Assembly (NCBI RefSeq): GCF_020162115.1
Contig: NZ_CP083911.1
Span: 1,798,001-1,862,000 of the forward strand
Reading direction: 5' to 3'
DNA length: 64,000 bases
From: Tepidimonas taiwanensis
Lineage (GTDB): Bacteria > Pseudomonadota > Gammaproteobacteria > Burkholderiales > Burkholderiaceae_C
Shown: positions 32,834 through 44,480 of the stretch, piece by piece
Numbering within the stretch: the stretch's first letter is position 1
How the letters are laid out: each line of letters opens with the position of its first letter
Made by a program: the position numbers and the translations under genes
The notes under the pieces: generated by a model
Database searches by the model: none
What the model was told of the DNA's origin: nothing
What the model saw: only the letters and a program-made list of their open reading frames with translations

Positions 32834-33994
32834 ATGAGCACCGCCCCCTCCCCCGCCGCGGCCGACGCCGTGGCCCCGATTTCCCCCGTCGAGATCATCG
32901 TCGCCGAGCTGCGCGCCGGCCGCATGGTCATCCTCGTGGACGAGGAGGACCGCGAAAACGAGGGCGACCTCGTCCTCGCGGCCGACCACGTCACGCCCGA
33001 GGCGATCAATTTCATGGCCAAGTACGGCCGCGGGCTGATCTGCCTGACGCTGACGCGCGAGCGTTGCGAGCAGTTGCGCCTGCCGCCGATGGTGCCGCGC
33101 AATGGCACGAAGATGGGCACGGCCTTCACCGTCTCGATCGAGGCGGCGGAAGGCGTCACCACCGGCATCTCGGCCGCCGACCGCGCGCACACGATCCGCG
33201 TCGCCGTCGCGCCCGACGCCAAGCCCGACGATCTGGTGCAGCCCGGCCACGTCTTTCCGCTGCAGGCGGTGGACGGCGGCGTGCTGATGCGCGCCGGCCA
33301 CACGGAGGCGGGCTGCGACCTGGCGGCGATGGCGGGCTGCACGCCGGCGGCGGTGATTTGCGAGATCATGAACGACGATGGCACGATGGCGCGGCTGCCG
33401 GATTTGCAGCGCTTCGCCGCGCGCCACGGGCTCAAGATCGGCACGATCGCCGACCTGATCGAGTACCGCAGCCGCACCGAAAGCCTGGTGCAGCGCGTCG
33501 CGAGCCGGCCGCTGTCCACCGCGTTCGGCCCGTTCACCGCGCACGCATACCGCGACCGCACCAGCGGCGGGGTGCACCTCGCGCTGGTCGTCGGCACCTG
33601 GGCGGCCGATGCGGTGGTGCCGGTCCGGGTACACGAGCCCCTGTCCGTGCTGGACGCGCTCGAGGTGGGCCGGCGCATGCACTCGTGGAGCCTGGAAGCG
33701 GCGCTGCGCCACCTGCAGCAGACGGGGTGCGGGGTGGCCGTGCTGCTCAACGCCGGCGAGTCGGGCGAGCAGTTGCTCGCGCAGTTCGAGGGCACGGCGC
33801 GCGCGTCGCAGGCGCCCGAGCGCGGGCGCATGGACCTGCGCACGTACGGCGTGGGCGCGCAGATCCTGCGCGACTGCGGGGTGCACCGCATGCAGCTGCT
33901 GGGCCCGCCGCGCCGCATGCCGAGCATGACCGGCTATGGGCTGGAGGTCGTGGGGTTTCTCAGCCCCGCAACGATGGAAGGATCGACATCATGA
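32834..33994 (+). CDS. ribBA: RibB (DHBP synthase) fused to a degenerate RibA-like domain (RibBX)
   Basis: 386 residues. N-terminal 3,4-dihydroxy-2-butanone 4-phosphate synthase domain (residues ~15-215): VDEEDRENEGDLVLAADHVTPEAINFMAKYGRGLICLTL, then RAGHTEAGCDLAAMAG. The C-terminal 160 residues align with GTP cyclohydrolase II in architecture, but the zinc-binding CxTG and RCDC signature is absent; the region reads VRVHEPLSVLDALEVGRRMHSW. The GCHII activity is therefore probably lost. Similar RibBX hybrids are known in other proteobacteria. A separate ribA must lie elsewhere. The stop overlaps the ribH start. Confidence 0.93.
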   Translation: MSTAPSPAAADAVAPISPVEIIVAELRAGRMVILVDEEDRENEGDLVLAADHVTPEAINFMAKYGRGLICLTLTRERCEQLRLPPMVPRNGTKMGTAFTVSIEAAEGVTTGISAADRAHTIRVAVAPDAKPDDLVQPGHVFPLQAVDGGVLMRAGHTEAGCDLAAMAGCTPAAVICEIMNDDGTMARLPDLQRFAARHGLKIGTIADLIEYRSRTESLVQRVASRPLSTAFGPFTAHAYRDRTSGGVHLALVVGTWAADAVVPVRVHEPLSVLDALEVGRRMHSWSLEAALRHLQQTGCGVAVLLNAGESGEQLLAQFEGTARASQAPERGRMDLRTYGVGAQILRDCGVHRMQLLGPPRRMPSMTGYGLEVVGFLSPATMEGSTS

Positions 33995-34461
33995 TGGGAG
34001 CCCACAAGGGCGAGGGACCGGCGCTGGACGGCCGGGGGCTGCGCATCGGCATCGTGCAGGCGCGCTTCAACCAGGGTATCACCGATGCGCTCGCGGCGGC
34101 GTGCCGCGCAGAACTGCAGGCGCTGGGCGTGGCGGACGCGGACGTGGCGCTGGAGCAGGTACCGGGGGCACTGGAGGTGCCGCTGGCGCTGCAGGCGATG
34201 GCGGAGAGCGGCCGCTTCGATGCGCTGGTCGCGCTGGGCTGCGTGATCCGCGGCGAGACCTACCACTTCGAGCTGGTGTGCAATGAGTCGGCCGCGGGCA
34301 TCACCCGCGTCGCGCTGGACCACCACATCCCGATCGCCAACGCCATTCTGACCGTGGAGAACCTCTCGCAGGCGGTGGCGCGGCAGGAGGAGAAGGCGCG
34401 CGACGCGGCCCGCGTGGCCGTGGAGATGGCGCGGCTGCTGCAGCGCTACGGGGACGACTGA
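33991..34461 (+). CDS. ribH: 6,7-Dimethyl-8-ribityllumazine synthase
   Basis: 156 residues. Conserved blocks: RIGIVQARFNQGITDALA, VPGALEVPLALQAMA, ALGCVIRGETYHFELVCNESAAGI and PIANAILTVENLSQAVAR. Forms the icosahedral or pentameric lumazine synthase that condenses the RibB and RibD products. The ATG at 33991 overlaps the ribBA stop codon. Downstream partner nusB follows after 92 bp, a classic ribH-nusB order. Confidence 0.96.
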   Translation: MMGAHKGEGPALDGRGLRIGIVQARFNQGITDALAAACRAELQALGVADADVALEQVPGALEVPLALQAMAESGRFDALVALGCVIRGETYHFELVCNESAAGITRVALDHHIPIANAILTVENLSQAVARQEEKARDAARVAVEMARLLQRYGDD

Positions 34462-34553
34462 CCCCTGGCACCCGCTCGGGGCGAGATGACGCGCTCTCCT
34501 GCGCTTCGAAGCCGCACAATCCGAAGCCCGCGCGGTCTGGGACAATAACGCCC

Positions 34554-35009
34554 ATGACCAAAAGTTCGGAAAAATCCGCCCGCACCCGGGCGCGCGAGTT
34601 CGCCCTGCAGGGGCTGTACCAGCACCTGGTCGGCCGCAACGCCGCGCAGGACATCGACGCATTTACCCGCGACCTGAGCGGCTTCCACAAGGCCGACAGC
34701 GCGCACTACGACGCGCTGCTCCATGGCTGTATCGCGGAAAGCGCCGAGCTCGACGCGCGGCTGGCGCCGCTGCTCGATCGGCCGCTCGCGGAGCTGTCAC
34801 CGATCGAGCACGCCGTCCTGTGGATCGGTGCCTACGAGTTCCTGCACTGCCCGGACGTCCCGTGGCGCGTCGTCATCAACGAGTGCATCGAGCTGGCCAA
34901 AGCGTTCGGCGGTACCGACGGCCACAAGTTCGTCAATGGCGTGCTCAACCGGCTCGCACCACAGGTGCGCGGCGAGGAGGTGGCCCGTGACCCCGCCCGC
35001 CGCGGCTGA
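34554..35009 (+). CDS. nusB: Transcription antitermination factor NusB
   Basis: 151 residues. All-helical NusB fold recognisable from the N-terminal ARTRAREFALQGLYQHLVGR motif (RRRARE-type, boxA RNA binding) and the C-terminal VPWRVVINECIELAKAFGGTDGHKFVNGVLNRLA. Together with NusE it binds boxA in rRNA leader transcripts. A GACAATAAC sequence 10 bp upstream of the ATG could be a -10 of its own promoter. Its stop overlaps the ybgC gene start by 23 nt. Confidence 0.96.
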   Translation: MTKSSEKSARTRAREFALQGLYQHLVGRNAAQDIDAFTRDLSGFHKADSAHYDALLHGCIAESAELDARLAPLLDRPLAELSPIEHAVLWIGAYEFLHCPDVPWRVVINECIELAKAFGGTDGHKFVNGVLNRLAPQVRGEEVARDPARRG

Positions 35010-35460
35010 CGCATCCGCCCCGCGCCACACCTGGCCGATACGCGTCTACTGGGAAGACACCGACGCGGGCGGCATCGTCTATTACGCGAACTACCTGAAG
35101 TTTTTCGAGCGCGCGCGCACCGAGTGGCTGCGCGGGCTCGGGCTGGAGCAGCACACGCTGCGCGAGCAAACCGGCGGCATGTTCGTCGTCAGCGCGGCGG
35201 AGGTACGCTACCTGCAACCGGCGCGGCTGGACGACCGGCTGGAGGTGCACACCACGGTGCGGGAACTCGGCCGCGCTTCGGTGACACTGCACCAGCAGGC
35301 GTGGCGCGTGGCCGATGCGCCCACCCTGCTGTGTGAGGGCACGGTGCGCATCGGCTGGGTCGAGGCAGCGACGCTGCGACCGGCACGCCTGCCCGCCGCG
35401 CTCGCGCAGCGCCTGCGCGCGACACGGCCCGCGCCCACCGACCGGGATCTGCACCCATGA
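34987..35460 (+). CDS. ybgC: Tol-Pal system-associated acyl-CoA thioesterase
   Basis: 157 residues, hot-dog fold of the YbgC/4-hydroxybenzoyl-CoA thioesterase family. The active-site motif VYWEDTDAGGIVYYANYLKFFERARTEWLR (catalytic Asp in DTDAGG) and REQTGGMFVVS are clear. YbgC hydrolyses short-chain acyl-CoA and is linked to the tol-pal operon. The GTG at 34987 is chosen because GGAGG lies 6 nt upstream; it overlaps nusB by 23 nt. Its stop overlaps the tolQ start (ATGA). Confidence 0.93.
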   Translation: MTPPAAADASAPRHTWPIRVYWEDTDAGGIVYYANYLKFFERARTEWLRGLGLEQHTLREQTGGMFVVSAAEVRYLQPARLDDRLEVHTTVRELGRASVTLHQQAWRVADAPTLLCEGTVRIGWVEAATLRPARLPAALAQRLRATRPAPTDRDLHP

Positions 35461-36146
35461 CCCACACCTTCTCCGTCGTCGAACTGATGCTCAACGCCTC
35501 CTGGGTGGTCCAGGCGGTGGTGCTGCTGCTCATCGGCGTGTCCATCATGAGCTGGGCGGCGATTTTTCGCAAGGTCTTCGCGCTCAAGCGCGTGCGGCGC
35601 CTGACCGACGCGTTCGAGCGCGACTTCTGGTCCGGCGGCAGCCTGCAGGACCTCTACGTCGTCGCGACGCGCAACGCGCGCGAAGGCAGCCCGATGGAGC
35701 GCATCTTTGCCAGCGGCATGCGCGAGTTCCAGAAGCTGCGCGAGCGCCGCATCACGCAGCCGGACGCGCTGCTCGACGGGGCGCGGCGCGCGATGCGCGC
35801 GGCCTACCAACGCGAACTGGACGCGCTGGAGGTCAACCTGTCGTTCCTCGGGTCGGTCGGGTCGGTCTCGCCCTACGTCGGCTTGTTCGGAACCGTCTGG
35901 GGCATCATGCACGCGTTCACCGGGCTGGCGGCGTTGACCCAAGTGACGCTGGCGACCGTGGCGCCGGCGATCGCCGAGGCGCTCGTGGCCACCGCGATCG
36001 GCCTCTTCGCCGCCATCCCCGCGGTGGTGGCGTACAACCGCTTCGCGCACGATATCGACCGCATGGCCAACCGGCTCGAAACCTTCATCGAGGAGTTCTC
36101 CAACATCCTGCACCGCCACGCCGGTGCCACGCCCGCGGGCCACTGA
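35457..36146 (+). CDS. tolQ: Tol-Pal system proton channel TolQ
   Basis: 229 residues, ExbB/TolQ family inner-membrane protein with three helices (residues ~15-37, 137-160, 168-190). Motifs in the last two helices: FLGSVGSVSPYVGLFGTVWGIMHAF and APAIAEALVATAIGLFAAIPAVVAYN. Uses proton flow with TolR to energise TolA. Overlaps ybgC by 4 nt and precedes tolR by 43 bp. Confidence 0.96.
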   Translation: MTHTFSVVELMLNASWVVQAVVLLLIGVSIMSWAAIFRKVFALKRVRRLTDAFERDFWSGGSLQDLYVVATRNAREGSPMERIFASGMREFQKLRERRITQPDALLDGARRAMRAAYQRELDALEVNLSFLGSVGSVSPYVGLFGTVWGIMHAFTGLAALTQVTLATVAPAIAEALVATAIGLFAAIPAVVAYNRFAHDIDRMANRLETFIEEFSNILHRHAGATPAGH

Positions 36147-36189
36147 CCGTCCGCGATCCGCCCACCACCGCCCCTCGCAGTCCTGCCGC

Positions 36190-36645
36190 ATGCCCGCCCT
36201 CGCCCCCCGCCACCGCGGCCGCCGCGCGATCACCGAGATCAACATGGTGCCGTTCATCGACGTGATGCTGGTGCTGCTGATCATCTTCATGGTGACGGCA
36301 CCGCTGATCGTGCCGAGCCAGGTGGAGCTGCCCAGCGTCGGTCAGGCCGCGCGCCAGCCGGAGCGGTTCGTGCAGGTGATCATCGAACGCGACGGTCGGC
36401 TGCGGCTGCGCGACAGCGCGCGCTCGGGCACTGGAGACGATCCCGTCGCCCTCGCGGAGCTGCCCACGCGCGTCAAAGCCCTGCAGGCCGGTGACGGCAG
36501 CACGCCGCCCGACGCCGTGCCCGTCATCATCAGCGGCGACAAGCGGGTCGCGTACGAGCAGGTGATGCAGGTGATGGACGCGCTCCAGCGCGCGGGCGTG
36601 GCGCGCGTCGGGCTGGCCGTGCAGGCCGACGCCACACGACGCTGA
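36190..36645 (+). CDS. tolR: Tol-Pal system protein TolR
   Basis: 151 residues, ExbD/TolR family. A single N-terminal membrane span with the proton-carrying Asp in INMVPFIDVMLVLLIIFMVTAP (Asp near residue 26), then a periplasmic domain of about 105 residues. The ATG at 36190 gives the family start, with a basic stretch RHRGRRAITEINMVPF. Follows tolQ and precedes tolA by 10 bp. Confidence 0.95.
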   Translation: MPALAPRHRGRRAITEINMVPFIDVMLVLLIIFMVTAPLIVPSQVELPSVGQAARQPERFVQVIIERDGRLRLRDSARSGTGDDPVALAELPTRVKALQAGDGSTPPDAVPVIISGDKRVAYEQVMQVMDALQRAGVARVGLAVQADATRR

Positions 36646-36655
36646 CACCACCGCC

Positions 36656-37570
36656 ATGCAGGCCACCGCGGACGACCTCGACCTGAGCCCCCCCGCCGAT
36701 CGCGGGGGGTGGGTGCCGTGGGCGCTGGCGCTGCTGGCGCATGGCCTGCTGGCGCTCGCACTGGCATGGGGGCTGGCGTGGCAGCGGGAAACGACGGTCG
36801 TGGCCTCGGCCGAACTGTGGTCGACCCTGCCCCAAGTGGCCGCTCCTCGGGCGCAGGAGCCACCGCCCCCGCCCCCCGCGCCGCCGGAACCGGCGCCCCG
36901 TCCCGCCGCGCCGCCCCCCGCGGCCGAGCCAGCCCGCCGCGACGCGGACATCGCCGTGCAGCGGCAACGGGACGAGCAGCGCCGGCGCGAGGCGGAGGCC
37001 CGGCGTCTGGCCGAAGAACGCGCGGTGCAGGAAAAGGCACAACGCGAAAAGGCGGAACGGGAAAAAGCCGCACGGGAGCGTGCCGAGCGCGAAAAGGCCC
37101 AGCGCGAGCAGGCGGCCAAGGCGGCCCGGGAGCAAGCCGCACGGGACAAAGCCGCACAGGAAAAGGCGGCCCGCGAGCGGGCCGAGCGGGAGCGCGCGCA
37201 GTTGGAAGCGGAACGCCAGCGGAATCTGGAGCGCATCCTCGGTCAGGCCAATGCCACCGGCGGCCCCGGCGCGCGCGGCACGGCCGAGCGCGACGCCGGC
37301 CCCTCGGCCAGCTACGCCGGCAAGCTCGTCGCGCACATCCGGCCCAACATCGTCTTTGCCGACAGTGTGCCCGGCAACCCGCGCGCCGAGGTGGAGGTGC
37401 GCACGCTGCCCGACGGCACGATCCTGAGCAGCCGCCTCCTCAAGTCCAGCGGCCACCGCGCCTGGGACGACGCGGTGCTGCGCGCGATCGAGCGCACCGC
37501 GCGCCTGCCGCGTGACGAGAACGGCCGTGTGCCGCCGACGCTGATTCTGGGCTTTCGGCCGCAGGAGTGA
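36656..37570 (+). CDS. tolA: TolA cell envelope protein
   Basis: 304 residues. Inner-membrane anchor at residues ~21-43 (WALALLAHGLLALALAWGLAW), a Pro-rich segment, a long Lys/Arg/Glu/Ala coiled-coil domain (residues ~95-195; repeated EKAxRE and AREKAxx units), and a C-terminal TonB/TolA domain from about residue 215 with PNIVFADSVPGNPRAEVEVRTLPDG and a DDAVLRAIERTARLP helix. Spans the periplasm to link TolQR with Pal. Anomaly: tolB and pal, which normally follow, are not here; the next gene is a convergent protease. Confidence 0.93.
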   Translation: MQATADDLDLSPPADRGGWVPWALALLAHGLLALALAWGLAWQRETTVVASAELWSTLPQVAAPRAQEPPPPPPAPPEPAPRPAAPPPAAEPARRDADIAVQRQRDEQRRREAEARRLAEERAVQEKAQREKAEREKAARERAEREKAQREQAAKAAREQAARDKAAQEKAARERAERERAQLEAERQRNLERILGQANATGGPGARGTAERDAGPSASYAGKLVAHIRPNIVFADSVPGNPRAEVEVRTLPDGTILSSRLLKSSGHRAWDDAVLRAIERTARLPRDENGRVPPTLILGFRPQE

Positions 37571-37605
37571 CACAGCCGCTTTGGGCGCACAACGGATCGA
37601 TGCGG

Positions 37606-37621
37606 CCCCGCGAGAGCGGGG
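37606..37621. terminator. Hairpin between convergent tolA and protease genes
   Basis: CCCCGC-GAGA-GCGGGG, 6-bp perfect stem with a tetraloop, 36 bp after tolA and 50 bp before the convergent stop. No U-tract on either strand. A weak candidate for a shared end of transcription. Confidence 0.35.
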
Positions 37622-37670
37622 TCTGGCCCCGGCACCGGAGGCCGCGCAACCGACGTGGGCGCTCAGCTGC

Positions 37671-38822
37671 TCATGTGCCCGGCTGCAGCGTCACCGCGAC
37701 TTCGCGCGTCACATCGCCCCGCCGCACCGTCACGCGCACCGTATCGCCGACGCGGTGGTCATCCAGGCGCGCGAGCAACTCCGGCACCGACCGCACGGGC
37801 TTGCCCTCGACCGCGACGATGACGTCGCCCGGCTCGATGCCCTGCGGCCCCAGCCGCGCCCCCTCCAGTCCGGCCTTTTGCGCCGCCGAACCCGGCAGGA
37901 CCCGCAGCACGAACACCCCTTCCGCCCCCGTCAGCGCCGTCAAGCGCTGGTTCACGCCCTCGTCGGCCTCGATGCCCAGCGCCGGGCGGATGTAGCGGCC
38001 GGTGGCGATGAGCTGCGGCACCACGCGCATCACCGTGTCCACCGGCACGGCAAAGCCGATACCCGCCGACGCGCCGGAGGGGCTGTAGATCGCGGTGTTG
38101 ATGCCGATGAGCCGCCCGGCCGAGTCGAGTAGCGGCCCACCGGAGTTGCCCGGGTTGATCGCGGCGTCGGTCTGGATCAGGTGCTCGATCGGGGGCCCGC
38201 CGCGTTCGTTGGGCAACGAGCGGTCCAGCGCCGAGACGATCCCGGTCGTCAGCGTCCAGTCCAGCCCGAACGGGTTGCCGATCGCAAACACCTTCTGCCC
38301 GACCTTCAGGTCGTGGCTGGTGCCGATCGGCACCGGCGGGGGCCGCTTGAAGCCCACACCAATACGCAGCACCGCGATATCGTGCGCGGGCGACGCGCCC
38401 ACCAGCGCCGCGGCGTAGTCGCGCCCGTCGGCGAGCCGCACCGTCGCCTGCGACGCGCCTTCGATGACGTGGAAGTTGGTGACGATGTGGCCTGCCTCGT
38501 CCCACACGAAACCGGAACCGGTACCGCGCGGCACGGTAAACACGTTGCGGGTCCACGCATCGCGCACGACCTGCGCGGTGCTGATGAACACGACGGAGTC
38601 GCGCGCCCGCTCGAACAACTCGATGGTGGCCTGTTCATCGGCAGCCAGATCCCCGCGGGGCGTGACGGTGCGCGGTGCCGACTCCGCCGGCGCGGCCCAG
38701 CGCGCCTGTAGCCACGGCAGCGCATACCACAGCACCAGCAGCACGGCCAGCCACAGGCCCAACACGTGCAGGCGCCGCAGCCAGCGGTCGGGAGTGGAAT
38801 AAGGGGTGGTCGAAGGAAACAT
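37671..38822 (-). CDS. HtrA/DegS-like membrane-anchored serine protease
   Basis: 383 residues. N-terminal membrane anchor (LWLAVLLVLWYALPWL, residues ~23-38), trypsin-like domain with catalytic His in GHIVTNFHVIEG, Asp in AHDIAVLRI and Ser in NPGNSGGPLLDSAG, and a single C-terminal PDZ domain (residues ~285-378, GVFVLRVLPGSAAQKAGLEG). One PDZ and a membrane anchor match DegS-type rather than DegP-type proteases. DegS cleaves an anti-sigma factor in E. coli; no rseA or rpoE is here, so the substrate is unknown. The start overlaps the upstream gene stop (TGATG). Confidence 0.9.
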   Translation of the reverse strand: MFPSTTPYSTPDRWLRRLHVLGLWLAVLLVLWYALPWLQARWAAPAESAPRTVTPRGDLAADEQATIELFERARDSVVFISTAQVVRDAWTRNVFTVPRGTGSGFVWDEAGHIVTNFHVIEGASQATVRLADGRDYAAALVGASPAHDIAVLRIGVGFKRPPPVPIGTSHDLKVGQKVFAIGNPFGLDWTLTTGIVSALDRSLPNERGGPPIEHLIQTDAAINPGNSGGPLLDSAGRLIGINTAIYSPSGASAGIGFAVPVDTVMRVVPQLIATGRYIRPALGIEADEGVNQRLTALTGAEGVFVLRVLPGSAAQKAGLEGARLGPQGIEPGDVIVAVEGKPVRSVPELLARLDDHRVGDTVRVTVRRGDVTREVAVTLQPGT

Positions 38823-39383
38823 CAGACACCGTCCCGGTGGGGGTTGGCAGAAGCGGCCGCGTCACGGCTCGCACGCAGCCGGTCGTCCCGCTCGCGCAAC
38901 AACCAGTACGTCACGCCCAGCGCCAGCGTCGCGCCGGCCAGCGCCGCCACCTTCGCCGGCGCGATGCCAGGGTCGAGGATGACGAATTTGCGCGCCAGCG
39001 CCAGCAGCGCGATCAGCAGCACGGTCTTGACCTGGATGATATTCTCGTGGCGAAACGCGACCTTGATGATGGAGTGCTTGAATTCCATCGCGATCAGCAG
39101 CGTCATGATCGCGCCGAACACGGTCTGGAACACCGCGTGGTCCAGCGGGTTGAACGCATCGACCAGCAGCATCGTGAACACGAGCTGCATCAGCTGGATC
39201 AGCGAGATCACGATGATGACGGCGATGATGGCCGACAGCACCATCGCGACGACCTGCTCGAAGCGCTCGTAGAAGGTCATCACGTGCCACTGCTCGCGCA
39301 GCGTCTGCCACTCGGTGCGCCACTCCGTCCGCCGGTACGGCTGCCGCATGGGCGATGCCGGCGAGGGGGACGTGGACGGCTCG

Positions 39384-39391
<8 letters not shown>
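38822..39391 (-). CDS. PsiE-like phosphate-starvation-inducible membrane protein
   Basis: 189 residues with four hydrophobic helices (about residues 44-74, 78-102, 112-130, 142-160). Resembles the PsiE family in layout: FERFEQVVAMVLSAIIAVIIVISLIQL, then MEFKHSIIKVAFRHENIIQVKTVLLIALLALARKFVI, in which the charged patch EFKHSI and the HENI segment are characteristic. Function unknown. Its stop overlaps the protease start and its start overlaps the dnaE stop by 8 nt, so dnaE, this gene and the protease appear to be one coupled unit. Confidence 0.78.
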
Positions 39392-42950
<3,559 letters not shown>

Positions 42951-43007
42951 GCGGGCGATTGTAGGCACCCGCGCCCGCCCCACCCGCGGCGGCGCGCGGG
43001 GCCGGGC

Positions 43008-43562
43008 TCAGCGCACCCAGCGCGCCGTCACTTCCGCCACGCGCTGGCCGAAGCGGCGGGCGGTCTCCAAGTCGCCCGGCAGCATCTCCTGCGCGCCGGC
43101 GTCGGCGGGCGACGTCGCCATCGCCCCCGCGAACGAGCCGACGTAGTTGACGTCGTTGCGCTGCGCGGCCTTGGTGTTGGCGGGCATCAGCGCCGTGCCC
43201 ACCCAGATGCCGCCGTGCTGCATCGCGAGCGTGAACAGGTAGTGCAGCGTCGACAGCTTGTCGCCGTTCATCGTCGCGCTGTTGGTGAAGCCGGCGAAGA
43301 TCTTGTCCTTCCATTTCTGGACGAACCACGCCTTGCTGGAGGCGTCGGCGAACTTCTTGAACTGCCAGCTCACGCTGCCCATGTAGGTCGGGCTGCCCAT
43401 GATGATGGCGTCGGCCGCATCGAGCTGCTCCCAGCCGCCTTCGGGCAGGTTGCCGTCGGCGTCGATGGCGATCAGCTGCGCGAGCGCGCCCTCGGCGACT
43501 GCCTGCGCCATGCGCTGCGTGTGGCCGTAGCCAGAGTGGTAAACGACGACGATATCGGGCAT
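43008..43562 (-). CDS. Flavodoxin / NAD(P)H:quinone oxidoreductase family protein (WrbA-like)
   Basis: 184 residues, flavodoxin-like fold. FMN phosphate loop VVYHSGYGHTQRMA (residues 5-18), then the ring-binding segment AIIMGSPTYMGSVSWQFKKFAD and GFTNSATMNGDKLSTLHYLF. These are diagnostic for the WrbA/flavodoxin group that reduces quinones in two-electron steps. Stands alone between dnaE and a pirin gene; 58 bp from dnaE and separated from pirin by a terminator. Confidence 0.88.
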   Translation of the reverse strand: MPDIVVVYHSGYGHTQRMAQAVAEGALAQLIAIDADGNLPEGGWEQLDAADAIIMGSPTYMGSVSWQFKKFADASSKAWFVQKWKDKIFAGFTNSATMNGDKLSTLHYLFTLAMQHGGIWVGTALMPANTKAAQRNDVNYVGSFAGAMATSPADAGAQEMLPGDLETARRFGQRVAEVTARWVR

Positions 43563-43601
43563 GGTTGGACTCCTTGCAACAGGGTTGGAGGATGGGACAG
43601 A

Positions 43602-43622
43602 AAGGCCCCCGCTGCCGGGGGC
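43602..43622 (-). terminator. Terminator of the pirin gene
   Basis: GCCCCCG-CTGC-CGGGGGC, perfect 7-bp stem, followed on the minus strand by CTTTCTGT. Lies 30 nt beyond the pirin stop. Confidence 0.6.
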
Positions 43623-43651
43623 GTAGGGAAACGGTCGTCCGCCGGGCGACG

Positions 43652-44374
43652 TCAGCGCGCGAGGTCGAACAGCAGCACTTCGGCGTCTTCGCCATCGGAC
43701 AGGGTCAGCGCGGCTTCGTCGGCCACCATCGCCGCATCGCCGCCCGCGAACGCCATGCCATTGATGCGCAACCGCCCGCGCACCACGTGCACATAGGCCA
43801 GCCGCCCGGGCGCCAAGGGATGGGTGGCACGCTCGGCACCGTCGAACAGCCCGGCGTACAGCGCCGCATCCGCGTGGATGCGCACGGGGGCGTCCGCGCC
43901 CGTGCCGAGGGCCGCGGCCTGCTCCGGCGGCACGGCAATCGGCAGCAGCCGGCCCCGCTTGGCGGCGGCGGCGAAGGTTTTTTGCTCGTACCCCGGGTCG
44001 ATGCCGCGCTCGCGCGGCTCGATCCAGATCTGCAGCAGGTGCGTGGGCCCCCCGGCGTGGCTGAATTCGCTGTGCATCACGCCGCGCCCGGCGCTCATGC
44101 GCTGGACCTCGCCGGCGCCGATGGTGGCGCTGTTGCCCATGCTGTCGCGGTGCGCCAGCGTCCCCGACAGCACGTAGGTGACGATCTCCATGTCCCGGTG
44201 GCCGTGCATGCCGAAGCCCGTGCCGGGGGCGATGACGTCCTCATTGATCACGCGCAGGTTGCCCCAGCCCATGTAGCGGGGGTCGAAATACCCCGCGAAC
44301 GAGAACGAGTGGTGCGTGCGCAGCCAACCGTGGTCGGCGTAGCCGCGTTCGGCGCTGGCGCGTTTGACGATCAT
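43652..44374 (-). CDS. Pirin family protein (YhhW-like)
   Basis: 240-residue bicupin. N-terminal cupin with metal ligands in GFGMHGHRDMEIVTYVLSG (two His near residues 58 and 60) and the His and Glu of GVMHSEFSHAGG. Some pirins are quercetin 2,3-dioxygenases or redox sensors; function here is not fixed. The gene is divergent from a LysR regulator across a 106-bp control region, an arrangement in which the regulator usually controls the pirin gene. Confidence 0.9.
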   Translation of the reverse strand: MIVKRASAERGYADHGWLRTHHSFSFAGYFDPRYMGWGNLRVINEDVIAPGTGFGMHGHRDMEIVTYVLSGTLAHRDSMGNSATIGAGEVQRMSAGRGVMHSEFSHAGGPTHLLQIWIEPRERGIDPGYEQKTFAAAAKRGRLLPIAVPPEQAAALGTGADAPVRIHADAALYAGLFDGAERATHPLAPGRLAYVHVVRGRLRINGMAFAGGDAAMVADEAALTLSDGEDAEVLLFDLAR

Positions 44375-44445
44375 GCGGCACTCCGCTGCGTGGTTTCGAT
44401 GGCCGCACTGTACGGCGGCGTGCGCCGACGCGGGTGCACGGCGTT

Positions 44446-44471
44446 TGATGGCATCATTCAATCGTTTTGAA
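44446..44471. promoter_or_regulatory. LysR-type operator in the pirin/LysR gap
   Basis: TTCAA-TCGTT-TTGAA (44457-44471) contains the T-N11-A LysR box as its inner pair and ends 9 bp before the LysR start. An adjacent palindrome TGATG-G-CATCA (44446-44456) forms a second dyad. The position so close to the LysR ATG fits autoregulation, with the partner site acting on the pirin gene. Confidence 0.55.
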
Positions 44472-44480
44472 CGTTGCACA

